Made by a program: the position numbers and the translations under genes | Assembly: GCF_001571285.1 (NCBI RefSeq) | Contig: NZ_BCTM01000029.1 | Span: 1-52,071, forward strand | Length of the DNA stretch: 52,071 nucleotides | Reading direction: 5' to 3' | Origin: Kluyvera cryocrescens NBRC 102467 | GTDB taxonomy: Bacteria; Pseudomonadota; Gammaproteobacteria; Enterobacterales; Enterobacteriaceae | Notes under the pieces: generated by a model | What the model was told of the DNA's origin: nothing | The model's input: only the letters and a program-made list of their open reading frames with translations | Databases searched by the model: none | Shown: in pieces, positions 1-7,677 of the stretch | Numbering within the stretch: position 1 is the first letter of the stretch | Layout: each line of letters opens with the position of its first letter

Positions 1-475
1 ACTGACCTTGTCTTCCTTTCTCCGGCTCACCGATTTCAAGCGGGGACTCATCGGTTTCAGCAATATTGGCGTTTTTTTTAGCTGAAAAGTTGCAGCGATA
101 TTGGCGTTGGCTTTTAGCTGAAAACTTACAGCGATATTGACGTTGGCTTTTAGCTGAAAACTTACAGCGATATTGGCGTTGGCTTTTAGCTGAAAACTTG
201 CAGCGACTTTAGGTGGCGTCTGAATCGCCGAAGCGTTGCCTGGAGGCCGGGGCAGCCCACAGGGATGTGGGCTGAGGGCGCGGTTTTACAGGGAGGTTAC
301 CTCGCGCCCGACCCGCAAGCCGCAAGGCATAAGCTGGGGGTACCGCGCAGCGGCGATTCTGCCGCCAGAGCCTGGGGGTGCAGGGGGCGGCGGCGATTGG
401 CCGCCCCCTGCGCGCTCCTTGCGCCATTCGGTAAATAGGGCATGTGATGAACCAGGAGCGCAACCGGCTGGAAAG
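1..475 (+). repeat. Long interspersed GC-rich repeat, copy 1 (cut by window start)
   Basis: This stretch matches the internal and right-hand parts of the copies at 4998-5605 and 16919-17524. It starts inside the element because the window begins there. Visible modules are a stem ACCGAT/ATCGGT around 29-56, an array of 36-bp units (58-200), a hairpin AGCCCACA/TGTGGGCT, a perfect 12-bp stem at 380-391 and 400-411, and a closing stem GCGCTCCT/AGGAGCGC at 412-419 and 454-461. The right end GCAACCGGCT-N-GAAAG lies about 30 bp beyond the urtE stop codon. No credible gene is seen inside: the open frames are high-GC shadows and differ between copies. Confidence 0.9.
58..200 (+). repeat. Tandem array of four ~36-bp units inside repeat copy 1
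   Basis: Four head-to-tail units occupy 58-92, 93-128, 129-164 and 165-200. Each begins CAGCRATATTGRCGTT and ends TTTTAGCTGAAAASTTR. The first unit is slightly diverged and 35 bp long; the other three are 36 bp and nearly identical. The other two copies of the large repeat carry only two units at the same place, so the number varies between loci. Confidence 0.9.
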
Positions 476-507
476 CTAAACGTGATTTCCCCCTCCCCCG
501 GCAAACA

Positions 508-1206
508 TTAAATCGCCACCAAATGCCTAACCCCCTGCGCTTCCATCTCCTCCCCGCGCCCGCGCTGTACGATCGTGCCGCGCGACATCACCAGATATTG
601 ATCCGCCAGCTCGGCAGCAAAATCATAAAACTGCTCGACCAGCAAAATCGCCATATCGCCACGGCTAGCCAGGCTTCTGATCACCGCGCCGATCTCTTTG
701 ATCACCGACGGCTGGATCCCTTCGGTTGGCTCGTCGAGGATCAACAGCTGCGGTTTGCAGGCCAGCGCCCGGCCGATCGCCAACTGCTGCTGCTGCCCGC
801 CGGAGAGATCGCCACCGCGCCGCTGCTTCATTTCGCGCAGCACCGGGAACAATTCATAAATTTCGTCCGGTACACCCCTGGCCTGCGCGCCGGAAAAGCG
901 CGACAGCCCCATTAGCAAATTTTCCTCTACCGTCAGGCGCGGGAAAATCTCTCGCCCCTGCGGCACATAGGCAATTCCCTGCTGCACCCGCTGATGCGGC
1001 TTGCTGTTATTGATGATTTTTCCCTGCCAGTGAATGGTGCCGGACTTTGCCGGAATGAGCCCCATCAGGCACTTGAGCAGCGTGGTTTTCCCCACGCCGT
1101 TACGCCCGAGCAGACAGGTAATTTCCCCCGGCGTGGTCTCAAATGACAGGCCGCGCAGAATATGGCTACCGCCGTAATACTGATTTAATTCATTAACCTG
1201 CAACAT
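508..1206 (-). CDS. urtE: Urea ABC transporter ATP-binding subunit UrtE
   Basis: ATPase of 232 aa, one of the two cytoplasmic ATP-binding subunits that power the UrtABCDE urea importer. It belongs to the LivF-like branch. The sequence shows Walker A GRNGVGKTTLL, the ABC signature LSGGQQQQLAIGRAL and Walker B LLILDEPTEGI. I chose the ATG at 1206, giving MLQVNELNQYY; upstream in-frame starts would run back into urtD. It lies one base after the urtD stop and is the last gene of the urtBCDE unit. Repeat copy 1 follows its stop directly. Length is normal for UrtE. Confidence 0.95.
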   Translation of the reverse strand: MLQVNELNQYYGGSHILRGLSFETTPGEITCLLGRNGVGKTTLLKCLMGLIPAKSGTIHWQGKIINNSKPHQRVQQGIAYVPQGREIFPRLTVEENLLMGLSRFSGAQARGVPDEIYELFPVLREMKQRRGGDLSGGQQQQLAIGRALACKPQLLILDEPTEGIQPSVIKEIGAVIRSLASRGDMAILLVEQFYDFAAELADQYLVMSRGTIVQRGRGEEMEAQGVRHLVAI

Positions 1207-1207
1207 A

Positions 1208-1999
1208 TTAGCGCCCCAGATAAACGTCGATAACCTGCTCGTTAGCCTGCACTTCACGCAGCGAGCCCTCGGCTAGCACCTGCCCCTGATGCAGCACGGT
1301 GACGTGGTCAGCAATGGTCTCGACAAAGCCCATGTCGTGCTCAACCACCATCAGTGAATGCCTGCCCGCCAGCGTGCGGAACAGTTCAGCAATGTAGTCG
1401 GTTTCCGCGTCCGTCAGGCCGGCTGCGGGTTCGTCGAGCAGCAGCAAATGTGGCTCCTGCACCAGCAGCATACCAATCTCGAGAAACTGTTTTTGCCCGT
1501 GCGAAAGCAGCCCCGACGGGCGCTGGCGGTGCGCAGTCAGCCGCAGCAGCTCCAGCACTTCATCAATCCGATCCCGCTGCTCGCCGCTGAGTTTCGCCCG
1601 TAGACAGGTCCAGACGGATTTATCCATCTTCTGGGCGATTTCGAGGTTTTCCGTCACGCTTAGCGCCTCAAACACCGTCGGCTTCTGAAATTTACGCCCG
1701 ATCCCCGCTCGGGCAATCTCTACCGGCGACAGCCCCATCAGATCGATATTCTGGTCGTAGGTCACCTTGCCGTTATCGGGTCGGGTTTTGCCGGTGATGA
1801 CATCCATCAGCGTGGTTTTCCCCGCGCCGTTGGGGCCAATCACGCAGCGCAGCTCGCCAACGCCAATCGACAGCGACAGATTGGTCAGCGCGCGAAAGGC
1901 GTCAAAGGTGACGTTAATGTTTTCCAGCTGCAGCACCGGATCGGTGGTTCGCCGATAGCGATCCTGCGGCTGCGGCTGGGTGAACAGGGAATCAGTCAT
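1208..1999 (-). CDS. urtD: Urea ABC transporter ATP-binding subunit UrtD
   Basis: ATPase of 263 aa, LivG-like partner of UrtE in the urea importer. Walker A GPNGAGKTTLMD, a signature LSHGQKQFLEIGMLL and Walker B LLLLDEPAAGL are present. The ATG at 1999 is preceded by a strong GGAGGAAAC ribosome-binding site, and the start overlaps the urtC stop by 8 bp, which fits translational coupling. The order urtB-C-D-E with overlaps is the usual one for this transporter, so the identification rests on both motifs and neighbours. Confidence 0.95.
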   Translation of the reverse strand: MTDSLFTQPQPQDRYRRTTDPVLQLENINVTFDAFRALTNLSLSIGVGELRCVIGPNGAGKTTLMDVITGKTRPDNGKVTYDQNIDLMGLSPVEIARAGIGRKFQKPTVFEALSVTENLEIAQKMDKSVWTCLRAKLSGEQRDRIDEVLELLRLTAHRQRPSGLLSHGQKQFLEIGMLLVQEPHLLLLDEPAAGLTDAETDYIAELFRTLAGRHSLMVVEHDMGFVETIADHVTVLHQGQVLAEGSLREVQANEQVIDVYLGR

Positions 2000-3068
2000 G
2001 TTTCCTCCGTTTGAGAAGACCAATCACGCCGCGCGGCAGGAACAGCGTGACGAGAATAAACATCAGCCCGAGGAAAAAGAGCCAGAAATCCGGGAAAGCG
2101 ACGGTGAAGTAGCTTTTGGCACCGTTAACGATCCCGGCGCCAAGAATCGGCCCAATCAGCGTACCGCGCCCGCCTAGCGCCACCCAGATGGCGGCTTCGA
2201 TAGAGTTGGTTGGCGACATTTCGCTGGGGTTGATGATCCCCACCTGCGGCACGTACAGCGCGCCCGCCAGCCCACACAGCACCGCCGAGAGCGTCCAGAC
2301 AAACAGTTTGAAGCCTTTCGGATCGTAGCCGCAGAACATCAGGCGGTTCTCCGCATCGCGCACTGCGGTCAGCACGCGGCCGAACTTGCTGCGCGTCAGC
2401 ATCACGCCGATATACAGCGAACCGGCAAGCAGCAGTACGGTCGCCACAAACAAGGCAATTCGCGTACCGGTGGCCGACACCGGGAAGCCCAGCAGCGTGG
2501 TGAAGCCGGTAAAGCCGTTATTGCCGCCAAAGCCGGTTTCATTGCGGAAAAACAGCAGCATTCCGGCATAGGTCAACGCCTGAGTCATAATCGAGAAATA
2601 GACGTCTTTAATCCGTGAGCGGAAAGCAAAGAAGCCAAACACCAGCGCCAGCAGTCCAGGCACGAGAATTATCAGGCACAGCGCCCAGGCAAAGTGCTGG
2701 GTGCCCGCCCAGAACCACGGCATGTCAGTCCATGAGAGAAAAGACATAAACGCTGGCATTCCGTCGCCTGCGGCCTGGCGCATCAGGTACATGCCCATCG
2801 CATAGCCGCCGAGCGCGAAGAACAAACCGTGCCCCAGCGACAGCAGCCCGGCATAGCCCCACACCAGATCCAGCGCTACCGCCACCACCGCGTAGCAGAG
2901 AATTTTGCCCAGTAGGGTGAGCGTGTAGGTGGAAATCGACAGCGGATTATCCGCCGGCAGCAGCGCAAAGAACGGCAGCACCAGCAGCGCCACCAGCACC
3001 AGAATAGCCAGCGAACCGGTAAGGCGCGGCGCGCGGCGCGCCAGAGTTAACGTAATAGGTTGGCTCAT
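1992..3068 (-). CDS. urtC: Urea ABC transporter permease UrtC
   Basis: Inner-membrane permease of 358 aa, LivM-like, that forms the urea channel together with UrtB. About nine to ten hydrophobic segments are visible, starting near residue 17 and ending near residue 350, followed by a short basic tail LLKRRKHD. The start ATG shares one base with the urtB stop (TGATG), and the 3' end overlaps urtD by 8 bp, so the genes are tightly coupled. Length is normal for UrtC. Confidence 0.95.
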   Translation of the reverse strand: MSQPITLTLARRAPRLTGSLAILVLVALLVLPFFALLPADNPLSISTYTLTLLGKILCYAVVAVALDLVWGYAGLLSLGHGLFFALGGYAMGMYLMRQAAGDGMPAFMSFLSWTDMPWFWAGTQHFAWALCLIILVPGLLALVFGFFAFRSRIKDVYFSIMTQALTYAGMLLFFRNETGFGGNNGFTGFTTLLGFPVSATGTRIALFVATVLLLAGSLYIGVMLTRSKFGRVLTAVRDAENRLMFCGYDPKGFKLFVWTLSAVLCGLAGALYVPQVGIINPSEMSPTNSIEAAIWVALGGRGTLIGPILGAGIVNGAKSYFTVAFPDFWLFFLGLMFILVTLFLPRGVIGLLKRRKHD

Positions 3069-4669
3069 CAGTCAATTACCCGCCCTTTGAATGCGAACAG
3101 CCCCTGCGGCCGCTTCTGAATAAACAGCACGACAAACACCAGAATGGCGATCTTGCCCAGCACCGCGCCGATTTGCGGTTCGAGCACTTTGTTGAGAACC
3201 CCCAGACCCAGCGCCGCCACGACGGTTCCCGCCAGTTGGCCAACGCCGCCGGTCACCACCACCAGGAAGGAGTCGATGATATAACCCTGCCCCAGCTCCG
3301 GCCCCACGTTGCCTAGCTGCGACAGCGCCACGCCGCCCAGCCCGGCAATGCCCGAACCTAAACCAAAGGCCAGCATATCGACGCGCCCGGTCGGCACCCC
3401 GCAGCAGTCGGCCATGCGGCGGTTTTGCGTCACCGCGCGGACGTTCATCCCCAGTCGGGTTTTGTTGAGCAGCAGCCAGGTCAGCGTCAGTACGCCCACC
3501 ACGAAGACAATCACCGCGATGCGGTTGTACGGCAGCACCAGATTTGGCAGCACGCTCCAGCCGCCGGAGAGCCACGCCGGGTTGGCGACTTCCAGGTTTT
3601 GCGTACCGAACAGCACGCGCACCAGTTGGATCAGCATCAGGCTTATCCCCCAGGTCGCCAGCAGGGTCTCCAGCGGACGGCCATACAGGTGACGAATAAT
3701 GGTGCGTTCGAGGATCATGCCTATCGCCGCGGTGATGAAGAAGGCTACCGGCAGCGCTACCAGCGGATACAGCGCCAGCCACTCAGGAGCAAAACGTTGA
3801 AACAGATTCTGCACAAGCCAGGTCGAGTACGCACCGAGCATCAGCATTTCGCCGTGGGCCATATTGATAACACCGAGCAGACCGTAGGTGATAGCCAGCC
3901 CCAGCGCCGCCAGCAGCAGGATGGAACCGAGCGAAATTCCGCTAAAGGCCTGTCCCAGCCAGTCGCCCCACTTCAGGCGCTGCTGTACCTGTTTCAGGCT
4001 TTCCGCCGCCGCCGCACGCACCGCCGCATCGGGTTCGTTTTGCGGCTGAGTCAGCCGACTCAGGCTCCCCTGCACCTGCGGATCGTTAGATTCTCCCAAC
4101 AGCTTCACCGCGCTAAGGCGCTGCTCGGCGCGAGGATCGGAGAGCTGGAGATTGGCTAATGCAATGGCCAGCGCGGCCTTCACCTGCGCATCCGGTTCAG
4201 CGGCCAGACGCGCAGTCAACATCGGTAATTGATCCTGCTGAGCGCCGTTTTGCAGCGTTAACGCCGCGCTCAGGCGGACTTTTTCGTCATCGCTCACCAA
4301 CTGGTGCGCAGCCAGAGCGCTGGCGATAAGCCCGCGAATGCGGTTGTTCATAAAGACTTTTTTGCTGTTACCCGACGGCACAGCATTACCTTCCAGCGGC
4401 AGCAGTTTGCCGCCGCGCTCGCTAAACAATTGGCCCTGTTCATCGCTAACCACCGACTCACCGCTCAATGCTTCAAGCAGCGGCAGCCGCGAGGCCTGTG
4501 GGTCCGCCGCCCACTGCTGGAGCAATTTAGCCTGTTCGCTACGGCTGGCCTTGCCGTAATCGGCGGCAGGACCTGCCAGCGCCGAGGCGCTCATAAACAG
4601 GCTGCATAAAAGGAGAAAAGCGAAAGCGGGAAATAATACCGGCCGCTTTTTTCTCGTCATGATGTTCAT
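3068..4669 (-). CDS. urtB: Urea ABC transporter permease UrtB with N-terminal helical domain
   Basis: Permease of 533 aa. The first ~32 residues look like a signal peptide. Residues ~33-235 form an Ala/Leu/Gln-rich helical region with HEAT-like spacing, as found in many UrtB proteins. Residues ~245-533 are the LivH-like permease, including the GVINMAHGEMLMLGAYS motif. I chose the ATG at 4669 because AGGA sits 8 bases before it; the longer frame from 4705 would translate the conserved leader shared with atzF and has no ribosome-binding site. The gene has its own sigma-54-type promoter at 4708-4723 and is separated from urtA by about 970 bp that contain repeat copy 2. Confidence 0.93.
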   Translation of the reverse strand: MNIMTRKKRPVLFPAFAFLLLCSLFMSASALAGPAADYGKASRSEQAKLLQQWAADPQASRLPLLEALSGESVVSDEQGQLFSERGGKLLPLEGNAVPSGNSKKVFMNNRIRGLIASALAAHQLVSDDEKVRLSAALTLQNGAQQDQLPMLTARLAAEPDAQVKAALAIALANLQLSDPRAEQRLSAVKLLGESNDPQVQGSLSRLTQPQNEPDAAVRAAAAESLKQVQQRLKWGDWLGQAFSGISLGSILLLAALGLAITYGLLGVINMAHGEMLMLGAYSTWLVQNLFQRFAPEWLALYPLVALPVAFFITAAIGMILERTIIRHLYGRPLETLLATWGISLMLIQLVRVLFGTQNLEVANPAWLSGGWSVLPNLVLPYNRIAVIVFVVGVLTLTWLLLNKTRLGMNVRAVTQNRRMADCCGVPTGRVDMLAFGLGSGIAGLGGVALSQLGNVGPELGQGYIIDSFLVVVTGGVGQLAGTVVAALGLGVLNKVLEPQIGAVLGKIAILVFVVLFIQKRPQGLFAFKGRVID

Positions 4670-4712
4670 CGTTGAATTCCTGTTGGTATACAAGATGGAA
4701 TTCAATTAGCAA
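4667..4712 (-). promoter_or_regulatory. urtB leader/operator block, identical to the block before atzF
   Basis: These 46 bp are identical to 13085-13130, running from the ATG back to the -12 element. Inside are two nested palindromes: GAATTCC (4674-4680) with GGAATTC (4697-4703), and TTGGTATACAA at 4683-4693 between them. The inner one falls just after the start point predicted from the -12 element, where a repressor could block transcription. The GntR/FCD protein at 6969-7667 is the natural candidate ligand; that assignment is inference. Confidence 0.7.
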
Positions 4713-4723
4713 GCGCCATGCCA
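4708..4723 (-). promoter_or_regulatory. Sigma-54-type -24/-12 promoter of urtBCDE
   Basis: On the minus strand the sequence reads TGGCAT-N5-TTGCT, one mismatch from the consensus TGGCAC-N5-TTGCW with the correct spacing of the GG and GC elements. It lies ~40 bp before the urtB ATG. The same element with the same spacing occurs before atzF. GCAC-type half-sites upstream at 4788-4792 and around 4809-4815 could be remnants of an NtrC enhancer. This fits nitrogen-limitation control of a urea transporter. Confidence 0.7.
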
Positions 4724-4997
4724 ATAAGGTAATCCGCTGTTTTTTATTGATTTAAAATAAACCACCCCGATTTTAAGAAATAAATCCGCACCGAAAGGGA
4801 ACAGCGCCGCACGGTAATAGCGCAGCGAGCCATAGGAAAAATAAATATTACCGCGGGGAGGTAAAATAATAATTGATGATATTTGCCTGAGTTTTTTGTT
4901 ATTCATCCATCGGGCCTGTGTTTATTCTCGGATTATTACGCCATCAAGCCCTGCTCGCTCAGCCTTGAAGGGGAGTAATGTTGGTGAGTTCGGCGCA

Positions 4998-5605
4998 ATA
5001 TTCCGTTCACTTTATGTTTGGCAGAACATGAAACCCACTGCACCCGTGAACGGGCTAAGGGGGGCGCCGCGCCCCCCTTTGCAATCCCCGCGGCCCCGCG
5101 GTGAAATCGGTGCTTCGCACTGCGTTCGCCTACGAACTCCAGCCTGCGGCACGGCGAAACTCGACGTCATGTCTCGGTTCGCCTCAGCCCGCCATCCCTG
5201 GCGGCCTGACCTTGTCTTCCCTTCTCCGGCTCACCGATTTCAAGCGGGGACTCATCGGTTTCAGCAATATTGGCGTTTGTTTTTAACTGGAAAGTTGCAG
5301 CGATATTGGCGTTTGCTTTTAGCTAAAAAACGGAAGCGGCATGGGTGGCGTCTGAATCGCCGAAGCGTTGCCTGGAGGCCGGGGCAGCCCACAGGGATGT
5401 GGGCTGAGGGCGCGTTTTACAGGGAGGTTACCTCGCGCCCAACCCGAAAGCCGGAAGGCATAAGCTGAGGGTACCGCGAAGCGGCGATTCTGCCGCCAGA
5501 GCCTGGGGGTGCAGGGGGCGGCGGCGATTGGCCGCCCCCTGCGCGCTCCTTGTGCCAGTCAGATCATATTGCGGAAACTGGAAAGGAGCGCAACCGGCTA
5601 GAAAG
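4998..5605 (+). repeat. Long interspersed GC-rich repeat, copy 2 (complete), inside the urt cluster
   Basis: Complete copy of about 608 bp. The left end is ATATTCCGTTCACTTTATG, followed by a CCCGT/ACGGG stem, an AGGGGGGCGC/GCGCCCCCCT stem, the ACCGAT/ATCGGT stem, two 36-bp tandem units (5262-5333), the AGCCCACA/TGTGGGCT hairpin, a perfect 12-bp stem 5511-5522/5531-5542, and the closing stem 5543-5551/5583-5591. It ends ~35 bp from the urtA stop. It separates urtA from urtB, which are normally adjacent. The open frames here are not conserved between copies, so I call no gene. Confidence 0.9.
5262..5333 (+). repeat. Two 36-bp tandem units inside repeat copy 2
   Basis: Units at 5262-5297 and 5298-5333 correspond to the four units in copy 1. 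The second is diverged at its end (GCTAAAAAACGG instead of GCTGAAAACTTG). Confidence 0.8.
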
Positions 5606-5640
5606 TTAAACGAAATATCTTACTTAAAACCATTGCCCAA

Positions 5641-6912
5641 CTACTTCCCACCCGTCTTCACCGGCGTATCCGGCTTCTTATCATTACCGGCGATATACGG
5701 GCTCCACGGCTGCGCGCGTACCGGCTTATCGGTATTCCACACCACGTTGAACTGACCGTTCTCTTCGATTTCACCAATCATCACCGGCTTATGCAGGTGG
5801 TGGTTGGTGGCGTCCATGGTCAGCGTGAAGCCGCTCGGCGCGGCAAAGGTCTGCCCGGCCATCGCCGCGCGCACTTTATCAACGTCGGTGGTACCCGCTT
5901 TCTCAACCGCCTGCGCCCACATATGAATGCCCACGTAGGTCGCTTCCATCGGATCGTTAGTCACCACGGTATCTGCGTTCGGCAGCTTGTGTGCCTTAGC
6001 GTAGGCGCGGTAGTCGGCAACAAATTTGGCATTCACCGGATTGGTGACCGACTCAAAGTAGTTCCATGCCGCTAAATGCCCGACCAACGGTTTGGTATCA
6101 ATGCCGCGCAGCTCTTCTTCACCCACGGAGAACGCCACCACCGGTACGTCGGTCGCTTTGATGCCCTGGTTCGCCAGCTCTTTGTAGAACGGTACGTTGG
6201 AGTCGCCGTTGATGGTCGAGATCACCGCCGTTTTTCCGCCTGCGGAGAATTTCTTAATATTGGAAACAATGGTCTGGTAATCGCTGTAGCCAAACGGCGT
6301 GTAGACCTCTTCGATATCTTTATCCTGCACGCCTTTGGAGTGCAGGAAGGCACGCAGGATCTTGTTGGTGGTGCGCGGATAGACGTAGTCGGTACCGAGC
6401 AGGAAGAAGCGCTTCGCGCTGCCGCCGTCTTCACTCATCATGTACTCCACCGCTGGGATCGCCTGCTGGTTCGGCGCCGCTCCGGTGTAGAAGACGTTTG
6501 GCGACATCTCTTCGCCTTCATACTGCACCGGATAGAACAGCAGGCCGTTCAGCTCTTCAAACACCGGCAGTACCGATTTACGCGATACCGATGTCCAACA
6601 GCCAAAGACCACGGCGGTTTTATCCTGCGTCAGCAGCTGGCGCGCTTTTTCGGCGAACAGCGGCCAGTTGGAGGCCGGATCCACCACCACCGGTTCGAGC
6701 TTCTTGCCCAGCACCCCGCCCTTGGCGTTGATCTCATCAATGGTCATCAGCGCCACGTCTTTCAGCGGCGTTTCAGAAATGGCCATCGTGCCGGAAAGGG
6801 AGTGCATGATCCCCACTTTAATGGTGTCTGCTGCGTACGCCTGCAAAGAGAAGCCCATGCTCAAAAAGGTGGCCGACAGGGCAAATGCTTTCAGTAAAGA
6901 ACGTCTTTTCAT
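5641..6912 (-). CDS. urtA: Urea ABC transporter substrate-binding protein UrtA
   Basis: Periplasmic binding protein of 423 aa that captures urea for UrtBCDE. A signal peptide begins MKRRSLLKAFALSATFLSMG with cleavage expected after QAYA-A near residue 27. The mature part has the family features TIKVGIMHSLSGTMAISE, the YPVQYEGEE stretch and the typical type-1 periplasmic fold length. I chose ATG 6912, which has AGGGG 8 bases upstream; a TTG at 6918 is the alternative. The gene follows the GntR regulator by 56 bp and probably belongs to the atzF transcript. Its stop is followed by repeat copy 2. Confidence 0.94.
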   Translation of the reverse strand: MKRRSLLKAFALSATFLSMGFSLQAYAADTIKVGIMHSLSGTMAISETPLKDVALMTIDEINAKGGVLGKKLEPVVVDPASNWPLFAEKARQLLTQDKTAVVFGCWTSVSRKSVLPVFEELNGLLFYPVQYEGEEMSPNVFYTGAAPNQQAIPAVEYMMSEDGGSAKRFFLLGTDYVYPRTTNKILRAFLHSKGVQDKDIEEVYTPFGYSDYQTIVSNIKKFSAGGKTAVISTINGDSNVPFYKELANQGIKATDVPVVAFSVGEEELRGIDTKPLVGHLAAWNYFESVTNPVNAKFVADYRAYAKAHKLPNADTVVTNDPMEATYVGIHMWAQAVEKAGTTDVDKVRAAMAGQTFAAPSGFTLTMDATNHHLHKPVMIGEIEENGQFNVVWNTDKPVRAQPWSPYIAGNDKKPDTPVKTGGK

Positions 6913-6968
6913 GACCAAAACCCCTAAATGATATTGAGTAATAACGGTTTTCCCATCATGCGATGGGC

Positions 6969-7667
6969 TTAAGGTGAAACGGGTTGTAAACGTGCCTGCT
7001 GCAGCCGGTGTAAGGTTATTTTTCGGACCTCGGCTTTACTCTGTGAGATATGCGCAGTGAGGATCCGCTGCGCTTCCTCGGTTTGCTGTAGTGCTATCGC
7101 CCGCAGAACCTGGGCGTGTTCGCTGTAGGTGGCATCAACACGATCCTCACGGGTAAAGTCGAGGTGGCGGATGATGCGCATCTTCTCGGTCAAATCGACA
7201 TGCACGCGGGCCATCTCCGCGTTTCCGGTAGCGCTGACCAGCGCGGTATGGAATGCTTCATCGTGACGCGACAGCGTTTTGCCCGGTGGCATCTGCGGCG
7301 CGTCACACCAAAAGGCGATAAGCGGCGCCAGATGTTCGGCACGCGCGGCGGGCGGCATGGCACAAAGCCGCTTCACCGCCTCCATCTCCAGCACGATGCG
7401 AAAATCGTACAGCGCTTCGAAATAGGTGAAATCGAACGGCCTCACCTGCCAGCCGCTGCGCGAATAAACCTGCACATAGCCTTCGTGCTCCAGCCAGAAC
7501 AGTGCCTGGCGCACCGGCGTGCGGCTAGCCGACATACGCTCGGAGATCTCGTTTTCGCTAAAATGCTCGCCTGGCATCAGGCGGAAATCGAAAATGTCGT
7601 TCTTCAACTCCAGATAGATACGCTCAGCCAGCCCTACCGCGCGCTTTTTGTCGTTGCTTTGCGCCAT
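6969..7667 (-). CDS. GntR-family (FCD subfamily) transcriptional regulator of urea use
   Basis: Regulator of 232 aa. Residues ~13-75 form the GntR winged helix-turn-helix, including MSASRTPVRQALFWLEHEGY, and ~85-220 the all-helical FCD ligand domain. The ATG at 7667 follows AAGGAGCGAGTG, and the urea carboxylase stop is only 10 bp upstream, so it lies within the operon. FCD regulators usually repress the catabolic genes beside them and respond to a substrate or intermediate. Here that could be urea or allophanate, which is inference. The shared nested palindrome before urtB and atzF is the most likely operator. Confidence 0.88.
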   Translation of the reverse strand: MAQSNDKKRAVGLAERIYLELKNDIFDFRLMPGEHFSENEISERMSASRTPVRQALFWLEHEGYVQVYSRSGWQVRPFDFTYFEALYDFRIVLEMEAVKRLCAMPPAARAEHLAPLIAFWCDAPQMPPGKTLSRHDEAFHTALVSATGNAEMARVHVDLTEKMRIIRHLDFTREDRVDATYSEHAQVLRAIALQQTEEAQRILTAHISQSKAEVRKITLHRLQQARLQPVSP

Positions 7668-7677
7668 CACTCGCTCC

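Noticed and set aside
3072-3782. 236-codon open frame on the same strand as urtB in another frame
   Set aside because: Shadow of the high-GC urtB coding sequence; composition is rich in Arg/Gly/Ala and has no recognisable domain.
4669-4705. Conserved 12-residue N-terminal extension of UrtB and AtzF from identical upstream ATGs
   Set aside because: The shared residues arise because the promoter/operator DNA is duplicated; the ribosome-binding site AGGA lies inside this stretch and serves the downstream ATG.
4896-5468. 190-codon open frame over repeat copy 2 and similar frames in copies 1 and 3
   Set aside because: Frames differ in start, length and reading frame between copies, follow GC-rich hairpins and have no ribosome-binding site.
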